Below the pieces are notes generated by a model. The model ran no database searches and was not told the DNA's origin. It saw only the letters and a program-made list of their open reading frames with translations. A stretch of 64,000 bases of DNA from Acidaminobacter sp. JC074. GTDB taxonomy: Bacteria; Bacillota; Clostridia; Peptostreptococcales; Acidaminobacteraceae. Shown one piece after another: positions 34,000 to 43,605 of this stretch. The translations under genes were made by a program, and so were the position numbers. How positions within the stretch are numbered: the stretch's first letter is position 1; every line of letters begins with the position of its first letter. The DNA lies in the NCBI RefSeq assembly GCF_022496765.1, contig NZ_VANV01000003.1:210001-274000 (forward strand), in the 5' to 3' direction.

Positions 34000-34869
34000 A
34001 TGAGTAAAAATAATACACGTCCCAAAAGACAATCTAAAGGGAAAGAGATTTTTAAGAGACTAAGAAGAAACAAGATGGCTATGGCTGGTCTTGTGATATT
34101 AGCTTTTCTTATTCTTATTGCGGCATTTGCCCCATGGATAGCACCGTATGGCTATGATGAGCAAAACCTTGATAAGAGTTTAATGAAGCCAAATGCAGAG
34201 CACTGGTTTGGTACAGACCTTAAGGGTCGTGATGTGATGAGCCGTATGATATATGGTGCAAGAGTATCATTGATGGTTGGTTTTTTAGCTGTGAGTATAT
34301 CGGTTGTGATTGGTGGTCTTTTAGGGGCTATAGCAGGTTACTTTGGCGGTAGACTAGACAATATCATCATGAGGTGTATGGATGTTTTATTGGCGATTCC
34401 ATCTATACTTCTGGCCATATCCATTGCAGCATCTCTAGGGCCAGGTCTTGTCAATCTGATGATAGCCGTAGGTATTTCGTCTATTCCTGGTTATGCAAGA
34501 CTTGTTAGAGCATCCACTTTATCGATTAGAAACATTGAGTACATTGAAGCTTCTAAATCAGTTGGTTCAAGTGACTTCTCGATTATCATAAAACATGTTA
34601 TTCCAAACTGTATCAGTCCTGTAATTGTACAGGCTACACTTGGTGTGGCATTTGCAATATTAACAGCTGCATCTTTAAGTTTTATCGGTTTAGGAATAAA
34701 GCCACCACAACCAGAGTGGGGTGCTATGTTATCTAGTGGTCGTACTTATATCAGAGACTACTCTTACTTAACATTGTTCCCAGGTCTTGCGATTATGGTG
34801 ACAATTCTAGCACTTAACTTCTTAGGTGACGGTCTTCGTGATGCCCTAGATCCAAAGTTAAAGAATTAG
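34000..34869 (+). CDS. Peptide ABC transporter permease (DppC/OppC type)
   Basis: 289 residues with a basic cytoplasmic N-terminus (RLRRNKMAMAGLVILAFLILIAAFAPWIAPY), typical of DppC, five to six further membrane segments and the EAA-type loop EASKSVGSSDFSIIIKHVIPNCISPVIVQ. It pairs with the preceding permease to form the channel. GGAGGG precedes the ATG. Confidence 0.95.
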   Translation: MSKNNTRPKRQSKGKEIFKRLRRNKMAMAGLVILAFLILIAAFAPWIAPYGYDEQNLDKSLMKPNAEHWFGTDLKGRDVMSRMIYGARVSLMVGFLAVSISVVIGGLLGAIAGYFGGRLDNIIMRCMDVLLAIPSILLAISIAASLGPGLVNLMIAVGISSIPGYARLVRASTLSIRNIEYIEASKSVGSSDFSIIIKHVIPNCISPVIVQATLGVAFAILTAASLSFIGLGIKPPQPEWGAMLSSGRTYIRDYSYLTLFPGLAIMVTILALNFLGDGLRDALDPKLKN

Positions 34870-34878
34870 GAGGATCCA

Positions 34879-35844
34879 ATGTTATTACAAATAAAAGACT
34901 TATCAATTAAATATAGAAGTGACAATGGTGATGTTAAGGCCGTTAACAACTTAAACTTACAAGTGGATGAAGGTAGAACGCTTGGTTTTGTTGGTGAAAC
35001 AGGAGCAGGAAAAACAACGACTGCACTAGGTGTTATGCGTCTGATTCCTAATCCACCAGGTGAAGTAACTTCAGGCCAAGTATTGTTTGAAGGTCAAGAC
35101 CTTTTAAACGCTAGTGAAGATGAAATGAGAGATGTACGTGGTGGTAAGATCGCAATGATTTTCCAGGATCCAATGACTTCACTCAATCCTTTGGTTACAG
35201 TAGGTGACCAAATTGCTGAGATGATTTTACTCCACAAAGATGTAGATAAAGAGCAGGCTTCTGTTTTAGCTGGAGAAATGCTTGAAAAAGTAGGGATTCC
35301 TGCAGGTAGAAAGGGTGAGTATCCTCACCAATTCTCAGGTGGTATGAGACAACGTGTGGTTATTGCCATTGCACTTGCTTGTAATCCAAAGCTGATTATT
35401 GCAGATGAGCCGACGACAGCCCTTGACGTGACGATTCAAGCTCAGGTACTTGAGCTGATGAAAGAGTTAAAGCACGAGTTTAATACAGCAACAATTATGA
35501 TCACACATGATTTGGGTGTTGTTGCAGAAATTTGTGATGATGTTGCTGTTATTTATGCAGGTTCTATAGTAGAGTATGCATCGATTCAGGAACTCTATGA
35601 AAATCCTAAACACCCATATACTTTAGGTTTGTTCCAGTCAATTCCTGACTTAGAGGATGAATCAGAGTTTCTACATGTAATTGATGGTATGCCGCCAGAT
35701 CCAACAGATTTACCGACGGGTTGTTCTTTCCATCCTAGATGTCCAAATGCTATGCCGGTTTGTAGCCAAAAGACACCAGGTACTTATGATGTGAAAGCAG
35801 GACATCAGGTATCATGCTTCTTATTTGAAGGAGGTCAGGAATAA
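34879..35844 (+). CDS. Peptide ABC transporter ATPase (DppD/OppD type)
   Basis: 321 residues. Walker [10 protein letters not shown] near 42, Q-loop MIFQDP, signature FSGGMRQRV, Walker [13 protein letters not shown] and the switch histidine ITHDLG. The C-terminal oligopeptide extension has a four-cysteine pattern ([15 protein letters not shown]...CF), in Dpp-type ATPases a likely Fe-S or zinc site. AGGAGG precedes the ATG. It overlaps the next gene by one base (TAATG). Confidence 0.95.
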   Translation: MLLQIKDLSIKYRSDNGDVKAVNNLNLQVDEGRTLGFVGETGAGKTTTALGVMRLIPNPPGEVTSGQVLFEGQDLLNASEDEMRDVRGGKIAMIFQDPMTSLNPLVTVGDQIAEMILLHKDVDKEQASVLAGEMLEKVGIPAGRKGEYPHQFSGGMRQRVVIAIALACNPKLIIADEPTTALDVTIQAQVLELMKELKHEFNTATIMITHDLGVVAEICDDVAVIYAGSIVEYASIQELYENPKHPYTLGLFQSIPDLEDESEFLHVIDGMPPDPTDLPTGCSFHPRCPNAMPVCSQKTPGTYDVKAGHQVSCFLFEGGQE

Positions 35845-36797
35845 TGGAAAAACTCGTACAAGTAAAAAATCTTAAGAAACACTTTAAAACAAAAAATGGT
35901 TTGCTTCATGCCGTTGATGATATCAGCTTTGATATCCTAAAAGGAGAGACGCTTGGTCTAGTAGGGGAGTCTGGCTGTGGTAAATCAACGACAGGTAGGC
36001 TTTTGATCAGGCTTCTAGAAGCTACAGAAGGTGAAGTTGTCTTCAAGGGAGACGATATACTTGCTTATTCAGCTAAGGATATGAAAAACCTTAGAAAGAA
36101 TGTTCAAATTGTATTCCAAGATCCGTATTCTTGTCTGAATCCAAGATGGACAGTAGCTGATATCATTGCCGAACCTTTAAGAGTTAACAAGGTATATAAG
36201 AATCCTAGAGATTTAGAAGCTAGAATCAAAGAACTTATGGAGATTGTTGGCCTCGCAGACCGTCTTTACAATGCCTATCCACATGAGCTGGATGGCGGTA
36301 GAAGACAACGTGTAGGTATTGCAAGAGCGCTTGCCTTAAACCCAGAGTTTATTGTTATGGATGAGCCTGTATCAGCACTTGATGTTTGTATCCAAGCTCA
36401 GATTCTTAACCTTTTAAAGAAACTTCAAAATGAACTGGGTTTAACTTATTTGTTTATTGCCCATAACCTAAGTGTTGTTAAGCATGTGTCTGATAGAATT
36501 GCAGTGATGTATCTAGGTAAGATTGTAGAACTTGCCCCTTATAAAGAGATCTTCAAATCGCCTAAGCATCCATACTCGCAGGCTCTATTATCTGCTATTC
36601 CAGTTGCAAAGTTTGGTGTGGAAAGAGAACGTATTATTTTAGATGGTGATGTGCCATCGCCTATAAATCCACCAGACGGCTGTAGATTCGAAGCTAGATG
36701 TAGACATAGACAAGAAATTTGTAAGGTGAAATCTCCTGATTTACGTGAAATGAAGGATGGTCACTTTGTGGCATGTCACTTTGCAGAAAAATTTTAA
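35844..36797 (+). CDS. Peptide ABC transporter ATPase (DppF/OppF type)
   Basis: 317 residues. Walker A GESGCGKST, Q-loop IVFQDP, Walker B FIVMDEPVSALD and the C-terminal cysteine pattern GCRFEARCRHRQEIC...C. The ABC signature reads LDGGRRQRV in place of LSGGQ, a variant seen in other clostridial OppF-like ATPases; it probably forms a heterodimer with the preceding ATPase. Last gene of the sigma-54 operon, ended by a terminator. Confidence 0.95.
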   Translation: MEKLVQVKNLKKHFKTKNGLLHAVDDISFDILKGETLGLVGESGCGKSTTGRLLIRLLEATEGEVVFKGDDILAYSAKDMKNLRKNVQIVFQDPYSCLNPRWTVADIIAEPLRVNKVYKNPRDLEARIKELMEIVGLADRLYNAYPHELDGGRRQRVGIARALALNPEFIVMDEPVSALDVCIQAQILNLLKKLQNELGLTYLFIAHNLSVVKHVSDRIAVMYLGKIVELAPYKEIFKSPKHPYSQALLSAIPVAKFGVERERIILDGDVPSPINPPDGCRFEARCRHRQEICKVKSPDLREMKDGHFVACHFAEKF

Positions 36798-36799
36798 TT

Positions 36800-36828
36800 T
36801 TAACCGCAGCGTAAGTTGCGGTTTTTAT
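36800..36828 (+). terminator. Rho-independent terminator
   Basis: AACCGCA/TGCGGTT stem with an 8-base loop and a T run after the transporter operon. Confidence 0.85.
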
Positions 36829-36839
36829 ATACATAAAAT

Positions 36840-36867
36840 TTGTTTTCATGTAAACTCTAATTATAGT
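36840..36867 (+). promoter_or_regulatory. Probable sigma-A promoter
   Basis: TTGTTT (36840-36845), a 16-bp spacer and TATAGT (36862-36867), before the zinc-ribbon gene. Confidence 0.5.
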
Positions 36868-36888
36868 TTCAAGTGATAAGGAGAGCTT

Positions 36889-37218
36889 ATGATTAAGGTT
36901 AGACATGTAAAAACATATGAGGAGTTTTATTTATTAGGCACAGGATTCGGTATGTACAAATCATCAAGACCCGGTATTTTATGGGGCAATTTAGATCCGC
37001 ATGAAGAAGAAGGGTCAGTAGGCATGCTTGCTGTATGTGATGATTACGGCATCATCAAATGGTTCAATTCAAAGTCTTTAAGAGTCATAGAAATAGACGG
37101 TCATGAGATTAAGTCTAGTCAGACAGAGTCTGCACTCTCATGTCCTGCTTGCGGTAGTTCAGTTACTGAAGCAGATGCTACATGCCCGTCCTGTGGTATA
37201 GGGTTTATAGATGGTTAA
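36889..37218 (+). CDS. Small protein with C-terminal zinc ribbon
   Basis: 109 residues, AAGGAG upstream. The last ~30 residues hold two CxxC knuckles (CPACGSS...CPSCGIGF), a zinc ribbon. The N-terminal 75 residues (YKSSRPGILWGNLDPHEEEGSVGMLAVCDDYGIIKWF) belong to a small family I cannot name. The gene overlaps the following membrane protein gene by 8 bp. Function unknown. Confidence 0.75.
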   Translation: MIKVRHVKTYEEFYLLGTGFGMYKSSRPGILWGNLDPHEEEGSVGMLAVCDDYGIIKWFNSKSLRVIEIDGHEIKSSQTESALSCPACGSSVTEADATCPSCGIGFIDG

Positions 37219-37459
37219 GGTCATTATTAAAGTAATTGATGGGATTAAGGTCATTTGCCTTCTTGGCCTTTTGTATTATGTATATGGTTATTTCTTTTGG
37301 CAAGTTATTCATGATAATATGCTATTATTCATGACACTTTTACTTTTGTTAGATGCTGTCAAGCAGTCTCTTCTAGAAAAAAAGAAGTGGTGGTTCATTG
37401 TTTCAGAATTATCCTTAGGACTTTTAACGGGCTTTATCTTTTATAAGATGACATCATAA
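37211..37459 (+). CDS. Small membrane protein of unknown function
   Basis: 82 residues with three hydrophobic segments (about 9-28, 37-48 and 61-79) and a basic loop LLEKKKWW. It begins inside the end of the zinc-ribbon gene, so the two are coupled. No family recognised. Confidence 0.65.
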   Translation: MVKVIIKVIDGIKVICLLGLLYYVYGYFFWQVIHDNMLLFMTLLLLLDAVKQSLLEKKKWWFIVSELSLGLLTGFIFYKMTS

Positions 37460-37465
37460 TATTTG

Positions 37466-37496
37466 ATGACACATTTTTCAGTCTATGTGTTATAAT
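37466..37496 (+). promoter_or_regulatory. Probable extended -10 promoter of the TSUP gene
   Basis: TGTTATAAT (TGn plus TATAAT ending at 37496) with ATGACA 19 bp upstream. Confidence 0.5.
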
Positions 37497-37514
37497 AGGC
37501 CTGTTGGAGGTCTT

Positions 37515-38273
37515 ATGATTATAAAAATATTATTGATCTGCTTAGCAGGTTTTTTAGGTGCAATGGTAGATGCCATTGTGGGCGGTGGCGGACTTATAAC
37601 CATTCCAGCCTTATTTGCAACGGGTATGCCATCTCATTTGGCTTTAGGAACCAATAAGTTTGCATCATCTATGGGGACAATTTCATCAGCTTACCATTAC
37701 TATAAAAGTGGTGTTGTAGATTTAAAATTATTAAAATACTTTTTACCCCTGTCACTTGTAGGTTCTGCGGTTGGTGTATGGGCAGTACTTCAAATGGAAG
37801 CAGATTTTCTAAAGAATCTTGTGATTGTTATGGTCCTTATAATAGGAGTTTATACCCTGGTTAATAAGGAACTTGGTCTGCATCATAAGTTTGAAAGCAT
37901 CAGTAGAAAGAAGATCATTCTTGGTATGCTCCTAGCAGTCACGCTTGGTTTTTACGATGGTTTCTTTGGACCTGGCACTGGCTCTTTTATTATTTTTGGT
38001 TTGATTGGTATTTTTGGCATGGATTTTAAGCATGCTTCTGCCAATGCCAAGTTTATGAATTTTACAAGCAACTTTACAGCTCTAGTACTCTTTTTAATCA
38101 ATGGAAAAATCTACTTTGTTTATGGTGTGCCGATGGCATTTTCTATGATGTTAGGTGCTAAAGTTGGGGCTTCATTAGCTGTTAACAAGGGTGCAAAATT
38201 TATTAAACCAGTCTTTGTACTTGTCTCATTTGCACTTGTTCTAAAGATGGTATTTGATTCATTTGGAGGTTAA
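37515..38273 (+). CDS. TSUP family permease (TauE/SafE)
   Basis: 252 residues, ATG at 37515 after TTGGAGG. About eight hydrophobic segments; both halves carry family motifs, GAMVDAIVGGGGLITIPAL near residue 10 and GFYDGFFGPGTGSF near residue 140. The family moves sulfite, sulfoacetate, thiosulfate or related anions across the membrane. The substrate is not predictable. The next gene encodes a MarR-like regulator starting one base after the stop. Confidence 0.92.
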   Translation: MIIKILLICLAGFLGAMVDAIVGGGGLITIPALFATGMPSHLALGTNKFASSMGTISSAYHYYKSGVVDLKLLKYFLPLSLVGSAVGVWAVLQMEADFLKNLVIVMVLIIGVYTLVNKELGLHHKFESISRKKIILGMLLAVTLGFYDGFFGPGTGSFIIFGLIGIFGMDFKHASANAKFMNFTSNFTALVLFLINGKIYFVYGVPMAFSMMLGAKVGASLAVNKGAKFIKPVFVLVSFALVLKMVFDSFGG

Positions 38274-38274
38274 G

Positions 38275-38706
38275 ATGATTAGAGATTCATTCAATCAAGT
38301 ATATTTTCAGTTTATCTCTGATGTACAAAGGGCTGCTTTTGAAATTACAGAGAACTTTCAACCTGAAGGCATCTCTCAACACGAATATGGTGTTCTAGAA
38401 TACTTATATTTCTTTAAAGGCCACTTGTTTGATGACATTGTTAAAGACTTATATCTTAGTCACTACAAAGGCAGAAAGGTCATCAAATCTTTACATGAAC
38501 AGAGATACATAGAAGCTAAGCCTTATGATAAAGATAAAAGAAAAAGAGTCTATCATATTACTCGAAAAGGTAAGCAAAAGTTGGATGCATGTTTCTTTCA
38601 GGTCATGAAAAATGTCCAAACCAGTCATGATCATTTGGATGAAGAAACTTTAAAAAATCTAATGGAGTGTATGACTTACATATCAAATAAATTATACAAA
38701 GAATAG
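38275..38706 (+). CDS. MarR-like winged-helix regulator
   Basis: 143 residues, GGAGG six bases upstream of the ATG at 38275. The layout (long first helix, YGVLEYLYFFKGHLFDDIVKDLYLSHYKGRKVIKSLHEQRYIEAKPYDKDKRKRVYHITRKGKQKL) is the MarR winged helix with its wing DKDKRKRVYHIT. It probably controls the adjoining TSUP permease gene, with which it is co-transcribed. The ligand is unknown. Confidence 0.85.
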   Translation: MIRDSFNQVYFQFISDVQRAAFEITENFQPEGISQHEYGVLEYLYFFKGHLFDDIVKDLYLSHYKGRKVIKSLHEQRYIEAKPYDKDKRKRVYHITRKGKQKLDACFFQVMKNVQTSHDHLDEETLKNLMECMTYISNKLYKE

Positions 38707-38738
38707 CAGATTGAAAAATCTGCTATTTTATCTTTTTT
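38702..38738 (+). terminator. Rho-independent terminator
   Basis: AATAGCAGATT/AATCTGCTATT stem with a GAAA loop and a T-rich tail. Confidence 0.92.
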
Positions 38739-38765
38739 GTGGGTATAAAGACACCAGGTGATAAT

Positions 38766-41378
38766 ATGAATAGACTTCTTGTGTATAACTACTGGTCAGA
38801 AAACCTAGATGACATCTTGAAAAGTATGGATGTAAACTACTGCTTTTCAGATGACTTAAATATAGAAAAAAATGATGTGATACTTATTACAGAAAAAGAG
38901 ATGTTAAGTGTAGGTCAGGAGATACTTTCTAAAGGATGTCCTGTTCTTGTCATGTGTAAAACATTGACCAGAAGAAAGGTCAAACAGTATATAGACCTTG
39001 GTGTCTCTGATTACATTTTGATGCCTGTTATAGAAGAAGAGCTCAAAAAGAAACTGGCTGTCATTCAACCTAGTTTGGGTGGTAAGTATTATGAAAATGA
39101 CCAGGAAATCATAAATAGGAATAAACGTCTGACAAGGCAGCAGTGGATCTTGCAGAGTTTGACACAAAATAAGGCTTTAACCACAGAATCGATGTTTGAA
39201 AATACCAGTCCTAGCTTGGGGATCATTTCAAAAGCTGTTGTGGATGGTCTTGATGTGTCAGGCTGTTCTATAGCCTTATTTGAGGAAATGAATGTTGTAC
39301 TAAGATGTCAGGAAAGGTACTTTCCAGGCGTAGATTTTTCGGGCTCGTGTGAGTTGCATAAAAAAGACTTTGTTGAGTACTTTGAGGCCATTTTATCTGG
39401 TACACAGATTACAATTTCTTCTATGGAAACAACCCTTTATAAAAAGATAGCTGAGTTTCTCCAGGTCCTTACGTTTCAATCTTCTCTTCACTTACCTATT
39501 TGGTTTAGGGGGGAGGTTGTTGGTGTTGCTATTGCTGACTCTGTTAAAAAAGATCGGATGTGGAAGCCTGATGAAATCAGTTTTTTAAGAGCCATCACAG
39601 ATTTGATTACCATCAATATGGAAACAAAAGAAAGGTTGAAGGCTCAAAAAGAGGCCGAAGAAGCATCAAGGGCCAAATCAGATTTTCTTGCCAATATGAG
39701 TCATGAAATTAGAACCCCTATGAATGCTGTTATAGGCTTGTCTCATCTGGCGCTCCAGACCCAGCTTTCTGATAAGCAGAAGGATTATTTGACCAAAATC
39801 AATGATTCCGGCAAACATCTCTTATCCCTTTTAAATGATATTCTAGACGTTTCAAAAGTTGAAGCGGGTAAGATGACTTTAGAGCATTTGGTTTTCAACA
39901 TGAAAGATGTTATGAATCATATATATGGGATGATGAACGACAAGGCTCAGAATAAAAATTTATCATTTGAAATAGACATAAAAAAAGGCGTACCGCTAGC
40001 CTTAAAAGGCGATCCTCACAGGCTCAGTCAGATTCTTATTAATTTAATCAGCAATGCCATCAAGTTTACAGAAAGAGGCTCTGTAAAGGTGCTTGTAGAC
40101 CGTGTTTACAGCGACATGAACAATGATGAGCTTATTATGCTTCAATTTGATGTGATTGATACCGGTGTTGGCATAGCCAGTAGTCTTGTGGATAAGCTCT
40201 TTGATTCTTTTGAACAAGGTGATTCTTCTATTACTCGCAGGTACGGTGGCACTGGTCTTGGCTTGTCCATTTGTAAACAATTGGTTTCTCTCTTTGGAGG
40301 CCAAATCAGTGCAGAGTCTACTTTGAATCAGGGGTCATGCTTTTCCTTTACTGTGAATCTTGAAGTTGCAAAAGAAGAGGCAGTAAAAGATATCTTTGTT
40401 TCTAAGGATGTTACAGCTTCTCATTATGTGGTTTTAGTCGTTGAAGACAATGAAATCAATCAGCAGATTATTGAAGAAAATTTGACCAGTCAAGGCATCA
40501 TCACAGTTGGTGTTTCTAATGGTCAAGAGGCGGTGGATTATTTGGAATCAGGTGAACCATGCGGTATGATACTTATGGATTTACAGATGCCTGTTATGGA
40601 TGGTCACACCTGTGCGAGAACCTTAAGAAAACAGTCTAAATATGACCATATACCTATACTGGCTATTTCTGCTGATGCTAGAAAAGAAATGAAGATGATG
40701 ACCATCAATGATGGTATGAATGATTTTATTCTTAAGCCTATAGAACAAGCCAGTCTTTTAAGATCTGTTTATAAGTGGATGGATAAGAAAATGCCAGACC
40801 TTTATATAGAAGACATAGATGTTGGCCTGGGACTGACTTACTGTAATAACAATATGGACTTGTATAAGAGCCTTCTTAAGAAGTTCTCAGACAATCATGG
40901 CGATGATTTATTAAAGGTTAAAGAGGCTATTCGAGATAGAACTGGTGAGGAGGCCAATTTGCTCCACGCTCTAAAGGGTGTATTAGGCTCTTTAGGTGCC
41001 AGTCTTTTGAAGGAAGACTTAGAGACTTTAGAGGATTTTGTTAACTATAGAAAAAGAGGTTATAAGGCTAAGTTAGAGGAAACAGACCAAAAGCTTAAAC
41101 TACTGGTAAGTAGGATAAAGGCTATTTCATTTGACCAGGAAATCTTTGACAAAGAAAAAGATTTTGATAAAGTTAAAGAGCTTCTGACGAGTCTTCAAGT
41201 ACCTTTAAGAAATGGTAGCATAAATGAGGTGTCTGATCTTTTAAATCAGCTAGAAAGCTTTCATGTGGAAAATGATTTGCTTAATAGCTATAAGGAAATG
41301 ACATCGCAGATCAGACGTTACCAGTATGATTATGCAGAGCTTAGTTTGGAAAATATGTTGAAGAGATTGGAGAAATGA
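38766..41378 (+). CDS. Soluble hybrid sensor histidine kinase
   Basis: 870 residues with no membrane segment. Order: receiver-like N-terminal domain lacking an obvious phospho-Asp (about 1-110), a GAF-like region (130-290), HisKA with SHEIRTPMN (His near 313), HATPase with [15 protein letters not shown] and GGTGLGLS, a receiver domain with [10 protein letters not shown] (Asp near 603), and an HPt-like domain with [12 protein letters not shown] (His near 733). All phosphorelay residues of the last three modules are present. The ATG at 38766 follows AGGTGAT. It is directly coupled to an HD-GYP response regulator. Confidence 0.92.
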   Translation: MNRLLVYNYWSENLDDILKSMDVNYCFSDDLNIEKNDVILITEKEMLSVGQEILSKGCPVLVMCKTLTRRKVKQYIDLGVSDYILMPVIEEELKKKLAVIQPSLGGKYYENDQEIINRNKRLTRQQWILQSLTQNKALTTESMFENTSPSLGIISKAVVDGLDVSGCSIALFEEMNVVLRCQERYFPGVDFSGSCELHKKDFVEYFEAILSGTQITISSMETTLYKKIAEFLQVLTFQSSLHLPIWFRGEVVGVAIADSVKKDRMWKPDEISFLRAITDLITINMETKERLKAQKEAEEASRAKSDFLANMSHEIRTPMNAVIGLSHLALQTQLSDKQKDYLTKINDSGKHLLSLLNDILDVSKVEAGKMTLEHLVFNMKDVMNHIYGMMNDKAQNKNLSFEIDIKKGVPLALKGDPHRLSQILINLISNAIKFTERGSVKVLVDRVYSDMNNDELIMLQFDVIDTGVGIASSLVDKLFDSFEQGDSSITRRYGGTGLGLSICKQLVSLFGGQISAESTLNQGSCFSFTVNLEVAKEEAVKDIFVSKDVTASHYVVLVVEDNEINQQIIEENLTSQGIITVGVSNGQEAVDYLESGEPCGMILMDLQMPVMDGHTCARTLRKQSKYDHIPILAISADARKEMKMMTINDGMNDFILKPIEQASLLRSVYKWMDKKMPDLYIEDIDVGLGLTYCNNNMDLYKSLLKKFSDNHGDDLLKVKEAIRDRTGEEANLLHALKGVLGSLGASLLKEDLETLEDFVNYRKRGYKAKLEETDQKLKLLVSRIKAISFDQEIFDKEKDFDKVKELLTSLQVPLRNGSINEVSDLLNQLESFHVENDLLNSYKEMTSQIRRYQYDYAELSLENMLKRLEK

Positions 41379-42427
41379 TGAGACAGACAATTCTAATCGT
41401 GGATGATACAGAAGAAAATATTGATATTCTAGTGGATGTTTTGTCAGACGAATACAAACTGATGGTGGCCCTCGAAGGCAATAGGGCCTTAGACCTTGTC
41501 AAACACAACCAACCAGATTTGATTTTACTTGATGTCATGATGCCAGGCTTAGATGGCTATGAGGTTTGCAAACGTTTAAAGGAAAGCAGCTTAAGCAAGC
41601 GGATTCCAGTCGTGTTTTTGACAGCACTTAGTGATGACCATGATGAAAAGTATGGTATAGATCTTGGTGCCGTAGATTATGTTAAGAAGCCTTTTAATCC
41701 AATGATTGTTAAGTCAAGGGTTCAGAATATCATGCAGGCCAAGAAGTATCAAGACAGGCTTGAAGAACTGGTATTAGAAAGAACCATAAAAATTGAAATC
41801 ACCAAGGATGTTATTATTAAGGCCATGGGCAGACTGGCGGAGTTTAGAGATCCTGAAACAGGTGCCCATATACAGCGTACTCAGCACTATCTATTATCTC
41901 TAGCTGAGTATTTAAGCAAGGATCCTTTTTATGCAGATGAGTTGTCTCAACCGGTTATAGAGGCCTTGTTTAAATCAGCACCTCTACATGATATTGGTAA
42001 GATAGCCATACCAGATTCTATTTTAAGAAAGCCTGGTCCTTTGTCTATTGAGGAGTTCAATGTGATGAAAGAACATGCCCTTCATGGTAAAAATGCCATT
42101 GCTGCTTTAGAAGAAGACTTACCAGGTGAACTCTTTATAAAGTTTGCAGGTGAGATCGCCTATACCCATCATGAAAAGTGGGATGGGTCTGGTTATCCAA
42201 GAGGCTTAAAGGGCTCTAACATCCCAATCAGTGGACGGATTATGGCTTTAGCGGACGTCTATGATGCCTTAACAACAGAAAGGGTCTACAAGCCTGCATT
42301 TTCTCATGAGCATGCCAAGGACATCATTTTAAAGGGGAGGGGTGTCCACTTTGATCCTGATGTAGTAGATGCATTTTTAGCATTAGAAGAAAAGTTTCTT
42401 GAAATCAAAGATCAGTACATTGATTGA
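41378..42427 (+). CDS. Response regulator with HD-GYP phosphodiesterase domain
   Basis: 349 residues. An N-terminal receiver (ILIVDDTEENI, phospho-Asp in LILLDVMMPGLDG near 52, lysine in KKPF) is joined by a short coiled coil to an HD-GYP domain with HDIGK near 204 and HHEKWDGSGYP near 264, the metal-binding residues for hydrolysing c-di-GMP. I chose the ATG at 41378 (five bases after GGAG); another ATG lies three bases earlier. The gene overlaps the kinase stop codon, so the pair forms a two-component system lowering c-di-GMP. Confidence 0.93.
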   Translation: MRQTILIVDDTEENIDILVDVLSDEYKLMVALEGNRALDLVKHNQPDLILLDVMMPGLDGYEVCKRLKESSLSKRIPVVFLTALSDDHDEKYGIDLGAVDYVKKPFNPMIVKSRVQNIMQAKKYQDRLEELVLERTIKIEITKDVIIKAMGRLAEFRDPETGAHIQRTQHYLLSLAEYLSKDPFYADELSQPVIEALFKSAPLHDIGKIAIPDSILRKPGPLSIEEFNVMKEHALHGKNAIAALEEDLPGELFIKFAGEIAYTHHEKWDGSGYPRGLKGSNIPISGRIMALADVYDALTTERVYKPAFSHEHAKDIILKGRGVHFDPDVVDAFLALEEKFLEIKDQYID

Positions 42428-42493
42428 TGGATTCAGATTCTAAATAGTTTTAAGTACAACTATAAATTTTTTCCATTAGACAAATGATTGATG

Positions 42494-42518
42494 CCTCCAT
42501 ATACTTTTTATGGGAGGG
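42494..42518 (+). promoter_or_regulatory. Hairpin masking the ribosome site of the S-component gene
   Basis: CCTCCAT (42494-42500) can pair with ATGGGAGG (42510-42517) with one bulged G and a 9-base loop; the 3' arm is the ribosome site. This could limit translation until the hairpin opens. No known riboswitch class was recognised. Confidence 0.4.
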
Positions 42519-42525
42519 ATTATTT

Positions 42526-43086
42526 ATGAATAAAACGAGATTAATGACTTTTATTGCAACAGGTATCGTGATTAACATAGCTCTAAGCCTTGTTGTAAAA
42601 ACTTTGGGTATTCCACTACTGTTTTTAGATACAGTTGGTACGATTTTCATTGCAGCGGTATTTGGTCCACTAGCGGGAGCGATTACTGGAGGCTTAACAA
42701 ACCTTGTGAATGGGGTCTTGGTAGGGCCTACTGAAATTCCATTTGCACTTGTTAACATTACAGTTGCAATAGTAGTTGGACTTATTGCTAAGAGATTTAA
42801 GTTCGATATTAAGACGGCAGTGATTACAGGTTTGATTTTATCTGTTGTTGCACCACTCATTGGCACGCCAATAGCCGTATTTATGTTTGGTGGTTTAACA
42901 GGTGGTGGAACAGACTTATTATTTGCATGGTTAAGAGCCACTGGCCAAACAGTATTTGCATCTGCATTTATTCCGAGAATTACTGGCAACATCATCGATA
43001 AGGTCATCAGCTGTATTTTGGTTGCAGTGCTTATCACGAGAATGCCAGGTGATTTACTGAATATGAAAAAAGATAAGGCAGCATAA
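42526..43086 (+). CDS. ECF transporter S-component (CD3073-like)
   Basis: 186 residues, ATG at 42526 after GGGAGGG. Five to six hydrophobic segments, with the small-residue-rich motifs GPLAGAITGGLTNLVNG and GGLTGGGTDLLFAWLRATGQ typical of S-components that bind a vitamin-like ligand and share an energising module encoded elsewhere. Gene order with the desulfidase-like gene matches the CD3073/CD3072 pair as I recall it from C. difficile. Stop and next start overlap (TAATG). The ligand is unknown; a sulfur-containing base is a reasonable guess from the partner. Confidence 0.8.
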   Translation: MNKTRLMTFIATGIVINIALSLVVKTLGIPLLFLDTVGTIFIAAVFGPLAGAITGGLTNLVNGVLVGPTEIPFALVNITVAIVVGLIAKRFKFDIKTAVITGLILSVVAPLIGTPIAVFMFGGLTGGGTDLLFAWLRATGQTVFASAFIPRITGNIIDKVISCILVAVLITRMPGDLLNMKKDKAA

Positions 43087-43595
43087 TGGAAAGAGGTAAA
43101 CGCATTGTTTTAGTATCCCACTGCATTTTAAATCAAAATAGTGTTGTAAAACCACTTGCTAGAGCAAAGGGAGCTTATAAGACGATTGTAGATGTTATAA
43201 ACAATGAAAATATTGGGATTTTACAACTGCCTTGTCCTGAGCTTATTCACCTAGGTCTTAAGAGACCGCCTATGTCAAAAGAAGCATATGATACAAAAGC
43301 CTATAGAGACTTATGTAAAGACTTACTGTCTACGATCATGATACAATTAAAAGCCTATAGACAAGTTGGTTATGAGATTGTTGGTTTAATCGGCATTGAT
43401 GAAAGTCCTACGTGTTCCTTGTCTAATAAAGGGATTTTAATGGAAGAGTTATTTAAATGTCTTCAGATAGAAAAAATAGATTTAAGGCATATTTCTGTAC
43501 CGACAAGCTATCTTGAAACTCAAGATACAAGTTTTGCCATAGAGTTAAAGGATTGGCTGAATTTATATAGAGATGTAAAAAAGAAGCTTTTTTAG
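43086..43595 (+). CDS. TudS/DUF523-related putative desulfidase (CD3072-like)
   Basis: 169 residues. Three well-placed cysteines, C13 (SHCILNQNS), C50 (LPCPEL) and C110 (ESPTCSL), match the three ligands of the [4Fe-4S] cluster in the thiouracil desulfidase TudS and DUF523 proteins, where the fourth iron site binds the sulfur removed from the substrate. Coupled to the S-component gene by a one-base overlap, so uptake and desulfuration of one compound are probably linked (inference). It converges on the helicase gene with a 4-bp overlap. Confidence 0.82.
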   Translation: MERGKRIVLVSHCILNQNSVVKPLARAKGAYKTIVDVINNENIGILQLPCPELIHLGLKRPPMSKEAYDTKAYRDLCKDLLSTIMIQLKAYRQVGYEIVGLIGIDESPTCSLSNKGILMEELFKCLQIEKIDLRHISVPTSYLETQDTSFAIELKDWLNLYRDVKKKLF

Positions 43596-43605
43596 CTTCT
43601 TTTTT
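43577..43605. terminator. Bidirectional terminator
   Basis: AAAAAAGAAGCT/AGCTTCTTTTTT stem with a short T loop. A and T tracts on both sides serve the convergent desulfidase and helicase genes. Confidence 0.88.

Noticed and set aside
42428..42525. preQ1 or other known riboswitch ahead of the S-component gene
   Set aside because: I looked for the C-rich loop and A-rich tail of preQ1 and for other common aptamer cores and saw none.
42450..43037. 195-codon open frame on the minus strand
   Set aside because: It is antisense to the S-component gene, lacks a ribosome site and has the composition expected of a shadow frame of a hydrophobic protein.
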